Shown here piece by piece: positions 8,002 to 17,338 of a stretch of 64,000 nucleotides of DNA; position 1 is the stretch's first letter; each line of letters opens with the position of its first letter. Origin of the DNA: Clostridiales bacterium (lineage in GTDB: Bacteria > Bacillota > Clostridia > Oscillospirales > Acutalibacteraceae); NCBI GenBank assembly GCA_019416455.1, contig DXXG01000004.1:62001-126000 (forward strand), given 5' to 3'. The position numbers and the translations under genes are program-made. The notes beneath the pieces were generated by a model that saw only the letters and a list, made by a program, of their open reading frames with translations, ran no database searches and had not been told where the DNA came from.

Positions 8002-9135
8002 ATGGCGCTGGACTACTATATCCGAAGCGGACAGAAACAGCTGCGCTGCGGGTACACCACAGGTACTTGTGCGGCGCTGGCCGCAGCAGGGGCGGCGGAA
8101 CTTCTCCTTTCGGGTAGAAAGCCGGAGCTCCTTTCTTTGGTCACCCCCAAAGGCATCCCCGTGGAGACGGCTCCCGCCTTTCTAAGGATGGAGGCGGAAA
8201 CAGCGGTCTGCGGCGTGGTGAAGGACGGCGGGGACGACGCTGACGTGACCCATGGCCTGACAGTGGAAGCCCACGTGAAAAAGAGTGGTTTCCCCGGGAT
8301 CTCCATTGACGGAGGCGAAGGGGTGGGCCGGGTGACAAAGCCTGGTTTGGATCAGCCGGTGGGCTCTGCCGCCATCAACCGGGTCCCAAGGCTGATGATC
8401 CAGGAGCAGGTACAGCAGGTGTGCGACTCGCTGGGGTATGACGGCGGGCTGGAAGTGCTCATCTGTATCCCTGGTGGAAGAGAAGCGGCGGGGAAAACCT
8501 TCAACCCAGCTTTGGGTGTGGAGGGCGGACTGTCCGTGCTCGGGACTTCTGGCATCGTGGAGCCCATGAGTCAGCAAGCGTTGGTAGACACCATCGCTGT
8601 GGAACTGAGCCAAGCCGCAGCCTTGGGAGCCAAACGGTTGATCCTTACCCCTGGCAATTATGGGGAGGATTTCCTGCGGGAGAGCCGTTTTGTCCCATCG
8701 GAAGTCCCGGTGGTGAAATGCTCTAATTTCATCGGGGACGCTTTGGACATCGCCAGCACTTATCCTTTTGAGGACGTACTGCTGGTAGGGCATATAGGAA
8801 AGCTGGTGAAACTGGCGGGCGGGGTGATGAACACTCATTCCCGATACGCGGACTGCCGCAGGGAGCTGATCTGCGCCCATGCCGCACTCCAGGGCGCGTC
8901 CAGAGAAGTGTGCGCCCAACTGATGCAGGCAGCCACCACTGACGGATGTATAGAAATTTTAGACGGGGCCCATCTGCGGGAGCCGGTGCTGGAAGAACTG
9001 TTGGAAGCGGTCCAGCAGCATTTGGAACGGCGGGTCCAGGGGAAATACAGGATCGGAGCGGTACTGTTTTCCAATCAATATGGCCTGCTGGGGCAGACCC
9101 AAGAGGCAAAGGAGATCATAAAAGCATGGCAGTAA
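8002..9135 (+). CDS. cbiD: Cobalt-precorrin-5B C1-methyltransferase
   Basis: A 377-residue CbiD protein that methylates C1 after ring contraction. The N-terminal LRCGYTTGTCAALAAAGAAE motif is diagnostic, as are LTPGNYGEDFLRES and LLVGHIGKLVKLAGGVMNTHS. The ATG follows the cbiK stop by one base, and its own 3' end overlaps cbiL by ten bases, indicating tight coupling. CbiD uses SAM but is not related to the other methyltransferases of this operon. Confidence 0.96.
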   Translation: MALDYYIRSGQKQLRCGYTTGTCAALAAAGAAELLLSGRKPELLSLVTPKGIPVETAPAFLRMEAETAVCGVVKDGGDDADVTHGLTVEAHVKKSGFPGISIDGGEGVGRVTKPGLDQPVGSAAINRVPRLMIQEQVQQVCDSLGYDGGLEVLICIPGGREAAGKTFNPALGVEGGLSVLGTSGIVEPMSQQALVDTIAVELSQAAALGAKRLILTPGNYGEDFLRESRFVPSEVPVVKCSNFIGDALDIASTYPFEDVLLVGHIGKLVKLAGGVMNTHSRYADCRRELICAHAALQGASREVCAQLMQAATTDGCIEILDGAHLREPVLEELLEAVQQHLERRVQGKYRIGAVLFSNQYGLLGQTQEAKEIIKAWQ

Positions 9136-9824
9136 AAAAAGGTGTATTTTACGGTGTAGGTGTAGGCCCCGGTGACCCGGAGCTCCTGACAGTGAAAGCG
9201 ATGCGGGTCTTGAGGGATTGCTCCGTACTGGCCTGTCCCCAGACAAAGAGCGGCGAGATGCTGGCGCTGGAGATCGTCCGGCAGGCTATGGATGTTTCGG
9301 ACAAGACCATCCTTCCCTTGAGCTTTACCATGTCCCGGGACCCTCGGGTACAGAGAGAAGCCCATGAAAAGGCGGCGGACCAGGTATGCCGCTGGCTGGA
9401 ACAGGGACAAGATGTGGCCATGCCCAATTTGGGGGACGTGTCCATCTATTCTACTTACTGCTATTTGATGGAGCTGATAAAACAGCGGGGGTTCCAGACC
9501 CAGATGATCGCCGGTGTGCCCAGTTTTTGCGCCGTGGCAGCCCGCCTGGGGATCAGCCTGACGGAGATGAACACCCCCTTGCATATTGCCCCGGGCAGCG
9601 CGGATCTGGAGGAAGTCCTCCAATGGCCGGGGAATAAGATCCTGATGAAGTCTGGCCGACAAATGCCTGAGGTGCTCAAAGAAATCAAACACCATGGAAG
9701 CCTTTCCAAAAGCGCCATGGTCCAGAACTGCGGCCTGCCGGAGGAACGGGTGTTCTCCGATCTTTCAGCGGAAAGCCCTCGGGAGACCGCCGGATATTTT
9801 GCCACTGTGATCGTAAAGGAGTGA
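9126..9824 (+). CDS. cbiL: Cobalt-precorrin-2 C20-methyltransferase
   Basis: A 232-residue tetrapyrrole methylase adding the C20 methyl to Co-precorrin-2. It begins MAVKKGVFYGVGVGPGDPEL with the glycine-rich loop of the family, and has VAMPNLGDVSIYSTYCYLME and PSFCAVAARLGISLTE blocks typical of CobI/CbiL. The ATG at 9126 lies inside the end of cbiD; the longer open frame upstream is only cbiD read in another frame. It is followed by cbiF after six bases. Confidence 0.94.
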   Translation: MAVKKGVFYGVGVGPGDPELLTVKAMRVLRDCSVLACPQTKSGEMLALEIVRQAMDVSDKTILPLSFTMSRDPRVQREAHEKAADQVCRWLEQGQDVAMPNLGDVSIYSTYCYLMELIKQRGFQTQMIAGVPSFCAVAARLGISLTEMNTPLHIAPGSADLEEVLQWPGNKILMKSGRQMPEVLKEIKHHGSLSKSAMVQNCGLPEERVFSDLSAESPRETAGYFATVIVKE

Positions 9825-9830
9825 GGGAAG

Positions 9831-10604
9831 ATGGTGCATTTTGTAGGAGCGGGTCCAGGGGCCCCGGATCTTATCACCCTGCGGGGGGCTGAGCTGCTTC
9901 GGCAGGCCGACTGTATCATCTATGCGGGAAGTCTTGTGAACCCGGAACTTTTGAACATGGCGAAAGAGGGTTGTGAGATCCACAACAGCGCTGTGATGAC
10001 GTTGGAGCAGGTGCTGGAAGTGATGTGCCGTATGGAAGCTGCCGGCAAAGAGACGGTGAGACTCCACACCGGGGATGCCAGCCTGTTTGGAGCTATCCGA
10101 GAGCAGATGGACGCCCTGGACCAGAAGGGTATCCCTTATGATGATACCCCAGGCGTTTCCAGCTTCTGCGGGGCGGCGGCATCTCTCTGCGCGGAGTACA
10201 CTCTGCCTGGTGTCAGTCAGAGCCTGATCATCACCCGTATGGCGGGACGTACCCCGGTCCCGGAAAGGGAGGAGCTGGCCTCCATGGCCCGGCATCAGGC
10301 GTCTATGGTGCTGTTTCTCTCCTCTGGACTGCTGGAAGAGGTGCAGGAGGAGCTGCTGCGGGGCGGATACCCCCAGGAGACCCCGGCGGCCATTGTGTAT
10401 AAGACCACCTGGCCCGATGAGAAGGTGATCCGCTGCACTGTGGGGACTTTAGCCCAGCGAGGTGCCCAAGAGGGGATTCGCAAAACGGCTCTGCTGCTTA
10501 TTGGAGAGTTTCTTGACTCCCCCTACCAGCGCAGCCGGCTGTATGATCCTACCTTCACTACGGAGTTCCGACAGGCCAGTTCCCCGGAGCAGCAAACGCC
10601 CTAA
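9831..10604 (+). CDS. cbiF: Cobalt-precorrin-4 C11-methyltransferase
   Basis: A 257-residue methylase, CbiF/CobM. It starts MVHFVGAGPGAPDLITLRG and contains RLHTGDASLFGAIREQMDAL and TPGVSSFCGAAASLCAEYTL, which match the SAM and substrate loops of the family. It acts before the CbiG ring-opening step encoded next. A 47-base gap to cbiG is one of the largest in the front half of the operon but holds no evident terminator. Confidence 0.94.
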   Translation: MVHFVGAGPGAPDLITLRGAELLRQADCIIYAGSLVNPELLNMAKEGCEIHNSAVMTLEQVLEVMCRMEAAGKETVRLHTGDASLFGAIREQMDALDQKGIPYDDTPGVSSFCGAAASLCAEYTLPGVSQSLIITRMAGRTPVPEREELASMARHQASMVLFLSSGLLEEVQEELLRGGYPQETPAAIVYKTTWPDEKVIRCTVGTLAQRGAQEGIRKTALLLIGEFLDSPYQRSRLYDPTFTTEFRQASSPEQQTP

Positions 10605-10651
10605 ACGGGAAAAGGGAATTTTCAACAAAGAAACAGACGGGCGGTGAAAAA

Positions 10652-11641
10652 ATGAAGCTGGCGTTCTTATCCTTTACCGAAAAAGGATCCGCCTTGGCAG
10701 CTACCTTGGCGCAGGCTTTGGGAGGCACTGTGGCGCGGTGCGGTAAGCCGGAGTCGTTGGCCCAGTGGACGGAAAAACGGTTTACGGACGCAGAGGGACT
10801 TGTCTTTGTGGGAGCTGTGGGGATCGCTGTCCGAGCCATCGCCCCCTTTATCGGGAACAAGTGGACAGACCCAGCGGTGGTTGCGGTGGATGAGTGCGCC
10901 AAGTTTGCGATCCCTCTGCTCTCGGGCCATCTGGGCGGGGCCAACAGTTTGGCAAGAGCTATCAGCCAGGTGTGCGGCGCTCAAGCGGTCATCACCACTG
11001 CTACGGACGTCAACGGTGTGTTCGCTGTGGACGAGTGGGCCCGGCGTCAGGGCTTGGAGGTCATGGATCCCCAGCATATTAAGGTTATTTCGGGGAATCT
11101 GCTTGCCGGGAAAAATGTCACAGTATACAGCTCCTGCCCGGTGGTGGGGGATCCGCCCCAAGGGGTGGAACTTGTGGGAATCCCTCCCGCCCATGTGGCG
11201 GTGAGCGTGGAGAAAGAGGACTGCCTGCTGTCATTGGTGCCCAGGATCTTGGTACTGGGAGTTGGATGCCGGAAAGGTACGCCCCAAACGGTGCTGGAAG
11301 AGATGCTGGAACGTTTTTTAGAAAAAAAACGCTTGTGGATGGAAGCAATTTGTACCGTCGCTACTATCGATCTGAAAAAAGAAGAGCCAGGGCTTTTAGC
11401 TTTCTGCCAGTCCCATGGGTGGGAGCTCCACACCTGCACTGGGGAGGAGCTTGAAAGAGTCCCGGGCGAGTTTACCTCATCGGCGTTTGTACGGCAGGTC
11501 ACAGGGGTAGACAATGTTTGTGAGCGCAGCGCGGTGGCAGTCAGCGGCGGCAGCCTTGTGGCGGAAAAATTCGCGGCAGAGGGCGTAACCATGGCCGCGG
11601 CGGTAATGCCCCTCCGCCTGGACTGGCGTTGGGACCGGTAA
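10652..11641 (+). CDS. cbiG: Cobalt-precorrin-5A hydrolase
   Basis: Opens the delta-lactone and releases acetaldehyde from ring-contracted cobalt-precorrin-5A. The 329 residues contain the CbiG N-terminal block (GLVFVGAVGIAVRAIAPFI), the central LLSGHLGGANSLARAI, and a C-terminal domain with VLGVGCRKGT and the VERSAVAVSGG-like segment CERSAVAVSGGSLVAEK. Length and order are normal. Its neighbours cbiF and cbiH catalyse the adjacent steps. Confidence 0.94.
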   Translation: MKLAFLSFTEKGSALAATLAQALGGTVARCGKPESLAQWTEKRFTDAEGLVFVGAVGIAVRAIAPFIGNKWTDPAVVAVDECAKFAIPLLSGHLGGANSLARAISQVCGAQAVITTATDVNGVFAVDEWARRQGLEVMDPQHIKVISGNLLAGKNVTVYSSCPVVGDPPQGVELVGIPPAHVAVSVEKEDCLLSLVPRILVLGVGCRKGTPQTVLEEMLERFLEKKRLWMEAICTVATIDLKKEEPGLLAFCQSHGWELHTCTGEELERVPGEFTSSAFVRQVTGVDNVCERSAVAVSGGSLVAEKFAAEGVTMAAAVMPLRLDWRWDR

Positions 11642-11677
11642 AACCCTGGAATTCCTTTTAGAAAGAAGAGGATGACA

Positions 11678-12421
11678 ATGAATACCTTATATATTGTAGG
11701 CATCGGACCAGGGGGAGAAGAGTTCCTCACCGGTCAGGCCAGAGAAGCTTTGGAACGGGCTCAGGTGCTGTGCGGCTATACCGTTTACGTGGATCTGGTG
11801 GCACCCCTGTTCCCTCAAAAGGAGACCTATACCACTCCCATGAAAAAGGAGCTGGACCGCTGCCGCTGGGCTATGGAAACCGCTCAGGGCGGAAAGGACG
11901 TAGCCATGGTATGCAGCGGCGACGCTGGTGTCTACGGTATGGCGGGTCTGCTGCTCCAGCTTTCTCCTCAGTATCCCGATGTGGAGGTTCAGGTGGTGGC
12001 AGGAGTCACAGCGGCCCTTTCCGGAGGAGCCGTGCTAGGCGCACCGTTGGGCCACGATTTCTGCGTGATCTCCCTCTCGGACCTTCTCACTCCCTGGGAG
12101 GTCATCGAGAAGCGGCTTCGCTGCGCGGCCTGGGGAGACTTTTGCCTGTGTTTGTACAACCCCAGTTCCCGTAAGCGGGCAGATTATCTGGAGAAGGCAT
12201 GCGATATCCTTCTGGCAGAGGGGAAATCCCCGGATACGGTGTGCGGCTGGGTGCGTAATATCGGCCGGGAAGGGCAGAGCGCGGAGCTGCTTTCCCTGAA
12301 AGAGCTTCGGGACGCCAAGCTGGATATGTTCACCACCGTGTTTATCGGTTCTTCTACCACTCAGAAGATTTCCGGGCGGATGGTGACTCCCCGGGGATAC
12401 GAGAAAAAATGCGAGTGGTGA
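11678..12421 (+). CDS. cbiH: Precorrin-3B / cobalt-factor III C17-methyltransferase
   Basis: Catalyses C17 methylation coupled to ring contraction. The protein (about 247 residues) begins MNTLYIVGIGPGGEEFLTGQ and shows VAMVCSGDAGVYGMAGLLLQ and GAPLGHDFCVISLSDLLTPW, characteristic of CbiH/CobJ. I prefer the ATG at 11678 because the AGAGG site ends immediately before the alternative ATG at 11672. Its last codons overlap cbiJ. Confidence 0.94.
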   Translation: MNTLYIVGIGPGGEEFLTGQAREALERAQVLCGYTVYVDLVAPLFPQKETYTTPMKKELDRCRWAMETAQGGKDVAMVCSGDAGVYGMAGLLLQLSPQYPDVEVQVVAGVTAALSGGAVLGAPLGHDFCVISLSDLLTPWEVIEKRLRCAAWGDFCLCLYNPSSRKRADYLEKACDILLAEGKSPDTVCGWVRNIGREGQSAELLSLKELRDAKLDMFTTVFIGSSTTQKISGRMVTPRGYEKKCEW

Positions 12422-13152
12422 TCTTTAGCGGCACCACCGAGGGCCGGGAACTTTCCGTTGAGACAGCGGCTATGGGAGCCGAGACCTTGGTGTGTGTGGC
12501 AACAGAATACGGAAAACTGATGCAGGAACAGGTGCCCGGGACACAGGTTCTTTCCGGCAGGATGGACGCGGATGCGATGGTCCGAACGCTAGAGGGGGCG
12601 GATCTGTGCGTGGATGCCACCCACCCCTATGCCAGAGAGGTCAGCCGGAACATCCGGGAAGCAGCGGACAGGACAGGCGTTCCCTGTTACCGGCTTCTTC
12701 GCAGAGAGAGCCAGCTGCCTTCTGACTGTGTTTTGGTGGACTCGGTGGAAGACGCCGCTCATTTTTTGCAGGAAACCCAGGGCAATGTGCTCCTTACCAC
12801 CGGGGCCAAAGAGCTGGCGGCTTTTGACCTCTTGGAGCGGCAGCGGCTGTATCCTCGGGTGCTGCCCGCAGTGGAGAGTTTGGGTGCATGTGAGAGCATG
12901 GGGATCCCCCGGGGCAACGTGATCGCCATGCAGGGGCCTTTTTCCCAGGAACTGAACACAGCGTTGATCCGTCAGTTCTCCATCCAGTGGCTGGTGACCA
13001 AGGACGGCGGCGCGGCAGGTGGCTTTGAGGAGAAAGTCCGGGCGGCTGAGGAGACCGGCGCCCGGCTGGTGGTGATTCGACGCCCCAAAGAAGAAGGAGA
13101 ATCCTATGAAACGATTCTGCGGATATGCAAGGAGATGATGGAATGCAGGTGA
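12409..13152 (+). CDS. cbiJ: Cobalt-precorrin-6A reductase
   Basis: A 247-residue NAD(P)H-dependent reductase. It opens MRVVIFSGTTEGRELSVE (the CobK/CbiJ glycine-threonine loop), has LCVDATHPYAREVSRNIREA, and ends with WLVTKDGGAAGGFEEKV, where the KDSG-like KDGG motif lies in the cofactor site. It overlaps cbiH upstream by 13 bases and cbiET downstream by 10, as expected in a tightly packed operon. Confidence 0.94.
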   Translation: MRVVIFSGTTEGRELSVETAAMGAETLVCVATEYGKLMQEQVPGTQVLSGRMDADAMVRTLEGADLCVDATHPYAREVSRNIREAADRTGVPCYRLLRRESQLPSDCVLVDSVEDAAHFLQETQGNVLLTTGAKELAAFDLLERQRLYPRVLPAVESLGACESMGIPRGNVIAMQGPFSQELNTALIRQFSIQWLVTKDGGAAGGFEEKVRAAEETGARLVVIRRPKEEGESYETILRICKEMMECR

Positions 13153-14342
13153 CATTGGCAGCGTTTGGCGGGGGAACCCCAAATACTTTGACAGAGGACT
13201 GTCGTCAGGCATTGGAAAACGCCTCCTGGGTGATCGGGGCCAGCAGACTGTTGGAAAAAGTCCCGGAAAACTGCACAAGCTGTCGTGCGGCGGCCACCCG
13301 GCCGGGAGAGATCCTTCAGTTCATCCGGTCTCGTGGGGAGGACGGTGTGGTCCTGTATAGCGGGGATACTGGTTTCTATTCCGGTGCCAAGGCGTTGATC
13401 CCCCTGCTGGAACAGGAGGGGATCCCCTATACGGTGCTTCCCGGTATTTCCAGTGTGCAGCTGCTTTCCGCGGCTTTGGGCAGACCGTGGCAGGACTGGC
13501 TGCTGCTCTCCGCCCATGGCGTGGACTGTGACCCAGTGGGGGCGGTGATGCAGGGAAAGCCTGTGTTTTTCCTTACTGGCGGGACATTGGGCCCGACTGA
13601 GCTGTGCCGCCGTCTGGCGGAAGCGGGACTGGAACAACTGCCTGTGGTGGTGGGGGAGGATCTCTCCTATCCGCAGCAGAAGGTCCACCAGGGTATGGCC
13701 GGAGAGTTTGCCGCCAGGACCTTTAGTCCTCTTAGTGTGCTTCTGGCGGAACCCGCGCCAGCAGTTACCCGCCGGACGCCGGGATTTCCGGATTCTCTGT
13801 TTGTGAGGGGAGAGGTGCCCATGACGAAGCAGGAGGTGCGGGCGGCGGTGTTGGCGAAACTGGCGCCTGGCCCCAAGGACATCCTGTGGGATGTGGGCGC
13901 GGGCACCGGCAGCGTCAGTGTGGAACTGGCACTGCAAGCCAGCTGGGGAAGGACCTACGGGGTGGAATGTGATCCCCGAGCCTGTGACCTGATCCGCAGA
14001 AACCGAGAAAAGCTGGGAGCCTGGAACCTGAAACTGGTGGAAGGCGCAGCTCCGCAAGCTCTGCAAGATTTGGAGACACCGGACGGTGTATTCATCGGGG
14101 GCACAAAGGGCGCCCTGGACGAGATCGTGGAACTGGTGCTGAGCAGAAACCCCAAAGCCCGAATCTGTATCTCGGCCATCTGCGTCGAGACATTGTATCA
14201 GGCGGTACAGGCGTTGCAAAACCGGGGCATTGAGCCAGAAGTGACCCAGATCAGCGTCAGCCGTAGCAGGGCAGCTGGTTCTCTCCATCTGCTCATGGCC
14301 AACAATCCTGTTTTTCTCATTGCGGGGAATTGCCATGATTGA
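13143..14342 (+). CDS. cbiET: Fused cobalt-precorrin-7 C5-methyltransferase / C15-methyltransferase-decarboxylase
   Basis: A 399-residue fusion. The N-terminal half (to about 205) is a CbiE tetrapyrrole methylase, with YSGDTGFYSGAKALIPLL and LPGISSVQLLSAALGRPW. The C-terminal half is CbiT, a Rossmann-type SAM enzyme with WDVGAGTGSVSVELALQ. Together they methylate C5 and C15 and decarboxylate the ring C acetate. I start at the ATG 13143, which gives the family's usual N-terminus MQVTLAAFGGGTPNTL. The fused form is also known as CobL. Confidence 0.94.
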   Translation: MQVTLAAFGGGTPNTLTEDCRQALENASWVIGASRLLEKVPENCTSCRAAATRPGEILQFIRSRGEDGVVLYSGDTGFYSGAKALIPLLEQEGIPYTVLPGISSVQLLSAALGRPWQDWLLLSAHGVDCDPVGAVMQGKPVFFLTGGTLGPTELCRRLAEAGLEQLPVVVGEDLSYPQQKVHQGMAGEFAARTFSPLSVLLAEPAPAVTRRTPGFPDSLFVRGEVPMTKQEVRAAVLAKLAPGPKDILWDVGAGTGSVSVELALQASWGRTYGVECDPRACDLIRRNREKLGAWNLKLVEGAAPQALQDLETPDGVFIGGTKGALDEIVELVLSRNPKARICISAICVETLYQAVQALQNRGIEPEVTQISVSRSRAAGSLHLLMANNPVFLIAGNCHD

Positions 14343-15690
14343 GTTATTGGTAGCGGCACCCGCTTCCGGGAGCGGGAAAACCGCTGTAACCTGCGGACTC
14401 CTCGCCGCCTTGGCAAAGCGCGGACTTTCTCCCTGCGCATTTAAATGCGGTCCGGACTACATAGACCCTATGTTCCACCGTTCCGTGTTGGGGGTGGAGA
14501 GCCATAACCTGGACTTGTTCCTCTGTGGGGAGGAGCGGCTCCGTATCCTTTATGAACGCCATGCTTCCGGCCATGGAGCCGCTGTATGCGAAGGGGTCAT
14601 GGGATTTTACGACGGCGTAGGGGGGAGCACCACCCAGGCCAGCCCGTGGCATTTGGCCAGTGTCCTGGATCTCCCGGTGCTGCTGGTGGTCCGACCCAAG
14701 GGGGCCAGCCTGACCTTGGCGGCTCAGATCAAGGGACTCTATACTTTTCGGGAAAACAGTCGGATTCGGGGGATCTTCCTCAACGACTGTTCCCCAATGC
14801 TATTTCGCAGTTTGGCTCCCATGCTGGAACGAGAAACTGGACTGCCGGTATTGGGATATTTGCCCCACATAAAGGAAGCCACGATTGAAAGCCGCCATCT
14901 GGGTTTGTATACTGCTGGGGAGATCCATGGGCTGCGGCAGCGGGTGGACGTCCTGGCCCAGAAGCTGGAAGAGACCACGGACCTGGACTGGCTTCTGGAA
15001 CTGTTTGGGGGCAGAGAACGGAAAAACGCTCCAAAGTCCCCCCAGGCGGCTGTGAAGGCAAGGATCGCTGTGGCTAGGGACAAAGCCTTCTGCTTTCTCT
15101 ATGAGGAAACATTGGAAGCTCTCAGGGACGCCGGGGCGGAACTGGTGGAGTTCAGCCCCCTGGCGGACAGCGCTCTGCCGGAGAAAATCGGCGGGCTGTA
15201 CCTGCCCGGAGGATACCCGGAACTGTACGCTGCCCAGCTTTCTCAAAACGAAGCCATGAGGGCTGCCATCAAACAGGCGGTTTTAGGGGGGAGGCCTACG
15301 GTAGCGGAATGCGGTGGCTTCCTCTATCTGGGACAGAGCTTGGAGGACGGGACCGGCACTCCTTTCCCCATGGTGGGGGCACTTCCCGGGAATGGAATAA
15401 AAGGGGAAAAACTGGTCCGGTTCGGCTATGCCCATATGACGGCGAAAGAGGACAGCCTGTTGTTTTCCAAAGGAGAAAGCGTGCCCATTCATGAATTCCA
15501 CTACTGGGATTCCACCCAAAACGGGGAAGATTTCCATGTGGAAAAGCCAGTTTCCAGCAGATGCTGGCAAGGGGGCTTCGGGACGAAGAGCTTGTATGCC
15601 GGGTTTCCTCATTTGTATTTCTGGGGAGAGCCCCGGCTGAGTGAGCGGTTCGTGGAAGCGGCTGCTCAGTATTTGAAGGAAAACGAGTAA
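14335..15690 (+). CDS. cbiA: Cobyrinate a,c-diamide synthase
   Basis: Amidates the a and c carboxylates of cobyrinate with glutamine and ATP. The N-terminal P-loop-like ASGSGKTAVTCGLLAAL and the FKCGPDYIDPMFH motif mark the ATP-binding dethiobiotin-synthetase-like domain. YLPGGYPELYAAQL and VAECGGFLYLG belong to the C-terminal glutamine amidotransferase domain with its nucleophile cysteine. About 451 residues. I choose the ATG at 14335, which overlaps the cbiET stop by eight bases, over an upstream TTG. Confidence 0.95.
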   Translation: MIELLVAAPASGSGKTAVTCGLLAALAKRGLSPCAFKCGPDYIDPMFHRSVLGVESHNLDLFLCGEERLRILYERHASGHGAAVCEGVMGFYDGVGGSTTQASPWHLASVLDLPVLLVVRPKGASLTLAAQIKGLYTFRENSRIRGIFLNDCSPMLFRSLAPMLERETGLPVLGYLPHIKEATIESRHLGLYTAGEIHGLRQRVDVLAQKLEETTDLDWLLELFGGRERKNAPKSPQAAVKARIAVARDKAFCFLYEETLEALRDAGAELVEFSPLADSALPEKIGGLYLPGGYPELYAAQLSQNEAMRAAIKQAVLGGRPTVAECGGFLYLGQSLEDGTGTPFPMVGALPGNGIKGEKLVRFGYAHMTAKEDSLLFSKGESVPIHEFHYWDSTQNGEDFHVEKPVSSRCWQGGFGTKSLYAGFPHLYFWGEPRLSERFVEAAAQYLKENE

Positions 15691-15731
15691 GAACTTCTTG
15701 TTGCCTTGCAGAAGAGAAAGAAGGGATCACC

Positions 15732-16811
15732 ATGGAACAGTATGAACAGCAGCTGTGTCGCCTGCTGGAAACCGTCACCGGACCGGATGACAGCGCCCGG
15801 CAGGCGGCCCACCGTAGATGGAACGATTGTGCCAAGCCTCTGGGGAGCCTGGGGCTTTTGGAGACCGCCATTGAACAGATCGCAGCCCTCACTGGCAGCC
15901 CAGAGATCACTCTGTTCCCCCGGTCTGTGCTGGTGTTGTGCGCCGATAATGGGGTGGTAGCCCAGGGCGTGACCCAGTCCGCCAGTAACGTCACCGCCAT
16001 CGTGGCAGAAAACTTGGCCCAAAAGCGCACCGCGGTGTGCCGAATGGCGCAAGTTGCCAACTGTCAAGTAGTGCCGGTGGACATGGGCGTGCTGGATCTT
16101 CCCCCCACGGAGGGTGTGCTGGACCGGAGGATCGGCAACGCCACTGGTGACATCTCCCAAGGTCCTGCTATGACCCGGGAGCAGGCGGCGAGAGCTGTGG
16201 TGACAGGGATCCAGCTGGTGAGGGAGCAAAAGGAGCAAGGCGTGCGGCTGCTGGCCACAGGGGAGATGGGCATCGGTAATACCACCACTTCCAGCGCTGT
16301 GGCTTGCGCTCTCCTGGACAGGGAAGCGTCCGAGATGACCGGCCGGGGCGCGGGACTTTCCCGGGAAGGGCTGGACCGGAAGATCCAGGTGGTGGAGAGA
16401 GCGCTCTCCAAGAATAGTCCCGATCCCAAGGATCCCCTGGACGTGCTCTCCAAAGTGGGAGGCTTTGATATCGCAGGGCTGTGCGGTGTGTTCCTGGGGG
16501 GCGCCATCTATGGCGTGCCGGTGTTGGTAGACGGGTTCATCAGTACCATCGCCGCACTGTGCGCTGTGCGGATGTGTCCCAAGGCGGAAAAAGCGGTGCT
16601 GGCCAGCCACGTGTCCGCAGAGCCTGCGGGCCGGACAGTGCTGGACGCTTTGGGCAAGCAGCCTCTGATCACTGCCGGGATGCGCTTGGGAGAGGGCACC
16701 GGTGCGGTGGCGGCCATTCCCCTGCTGGATATGGCTTGCGCTGTGTACCAGGAGAGCTACACCTTTGAACAGGGCGGCATCGAGCCCTATGTGCCGCTGG
16801 GTGATTCCTGA
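15732..16811 (+). CDS. cobT: Nicotinate-nucleotide-dimethylbenzimidazole phosphoribosyltransferase
   Basis: Activates the lower-ligand base to its alpha-ribotide. The 359 residues include VLCADNGVVAQGVTQS, LATGEMGIGNTTTSSAV, and MRLGEGTGAVAAIPLLDMAC, which carries the catalytic glutamate. The actual base used cannot be deduced; no bza or bluB gene is in the window. It begins 41 bases after cbiA, and its last base is shared with the cobU start. Confidence 0.95.
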   Translation: MEQYEQQLCRLLETVTGPDDSARQAAHRRWNDCAKPLGSLGLLETAIEQIAALTGSPEITLFPRSVLVLCADNGVVAQGVTQSASNVTAIVAENLAQKRTAVCRMAQVANCQVVPVDMGVLDLPPTEGVLDRRIGNATGDISQGPAMTREQAARAVVTGIQLVREQKEQGVRLLATGEMGIGNTTTSSAVACALLDREASEMTGRGAGLSREGLDRKIQVVERALSKNSPDPKDPLDVLSKVGGFDIAGLCGVFLGGAIYGVPVLVDGFISTIAALCAVRMCPKAEKAVLASHVSAEPAGRTVLDALGKQPLITAGMRLGEGTGAVAAIPLLDMACAVYQESYTFEQGGIEPYVPLGDS

Positions 16812-17338
16812 TGGTTACGCTGGTGATTGGAGGCGCGGCCTCGGGAAAAAGCGAATTCGCGGAGGGTCTGGTGATGGCTGCCGGCCCGCTGCCCCGGTAT
16901 TACATCGCCACCATGCAGCCTTTTGACCAAGAGTGTCGGGAACGCATCCGCCGCCACCGGGACATGCGAGCGGAAAAACGATTTGAAACGGTGGAGCGCT
17001 ATGTGGATCTGGAACAGGTGAGTTTGCCCCAAAAGGGAGTGGTGCTGTTGGAGTGCGTGAGCAATCTGGTGGCAAATGAGCTGTACAGTCCGGAAGGTGC
17101 AGGGGATGACTGTGTGGAATCCATCCGGCGGGGGATCCAAAGCCTGCGCAGCCAGTGTCTGGAACTGGTCATCGTGTCCAACGAGGTGTTCAGCGGGGGC
17201 AGCGATTACGAAGGAGATACAGGAAGGTATCTGCGGGTGCTGGCACAGGTGAATCGGATGCTGGCCCGGGAGGCGGACACCGTGTACGAAGTGGTATGCG
17301 GCGTCCCTGTATGCCATAAAGGGGAGGGGAAAGTATGA
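16811..17338 (+). CDS. cobU: Adenosylcobinamide kinase / adenosylcobinamide-phosphate guanylyltransferase
   Basis: A 175-residue bifunctional enzyme that phosphorylates and then GMP-activates adenosylcobinamide. The Walker A motif VIGGAASGKSEFAE is complete, the RIRRHRDMR block contains the histidine that carries GMP, and VSNEVFSGGSD corresponds to the NEVG region. It is a full-length copy; a shortened paralogue lies two genes downstream. It overlaps cobS by four bases. Confidence 0.94.
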   Translation: MVTLVIGGAASGKSEFAEGLVMAAGPLPRYYIATMQPFDQECRERIRRHRDMRAEKRFETVERYVDLEQVSLPQKGVVLLECVSNLVANELYSPEGAGDDCVESIRRGIQSLRSQCLELVIVSNEVFSGGSDYEGDTGRYLRVLAQVNRMLAREADTVYEVVCGVPVCHKGEGKV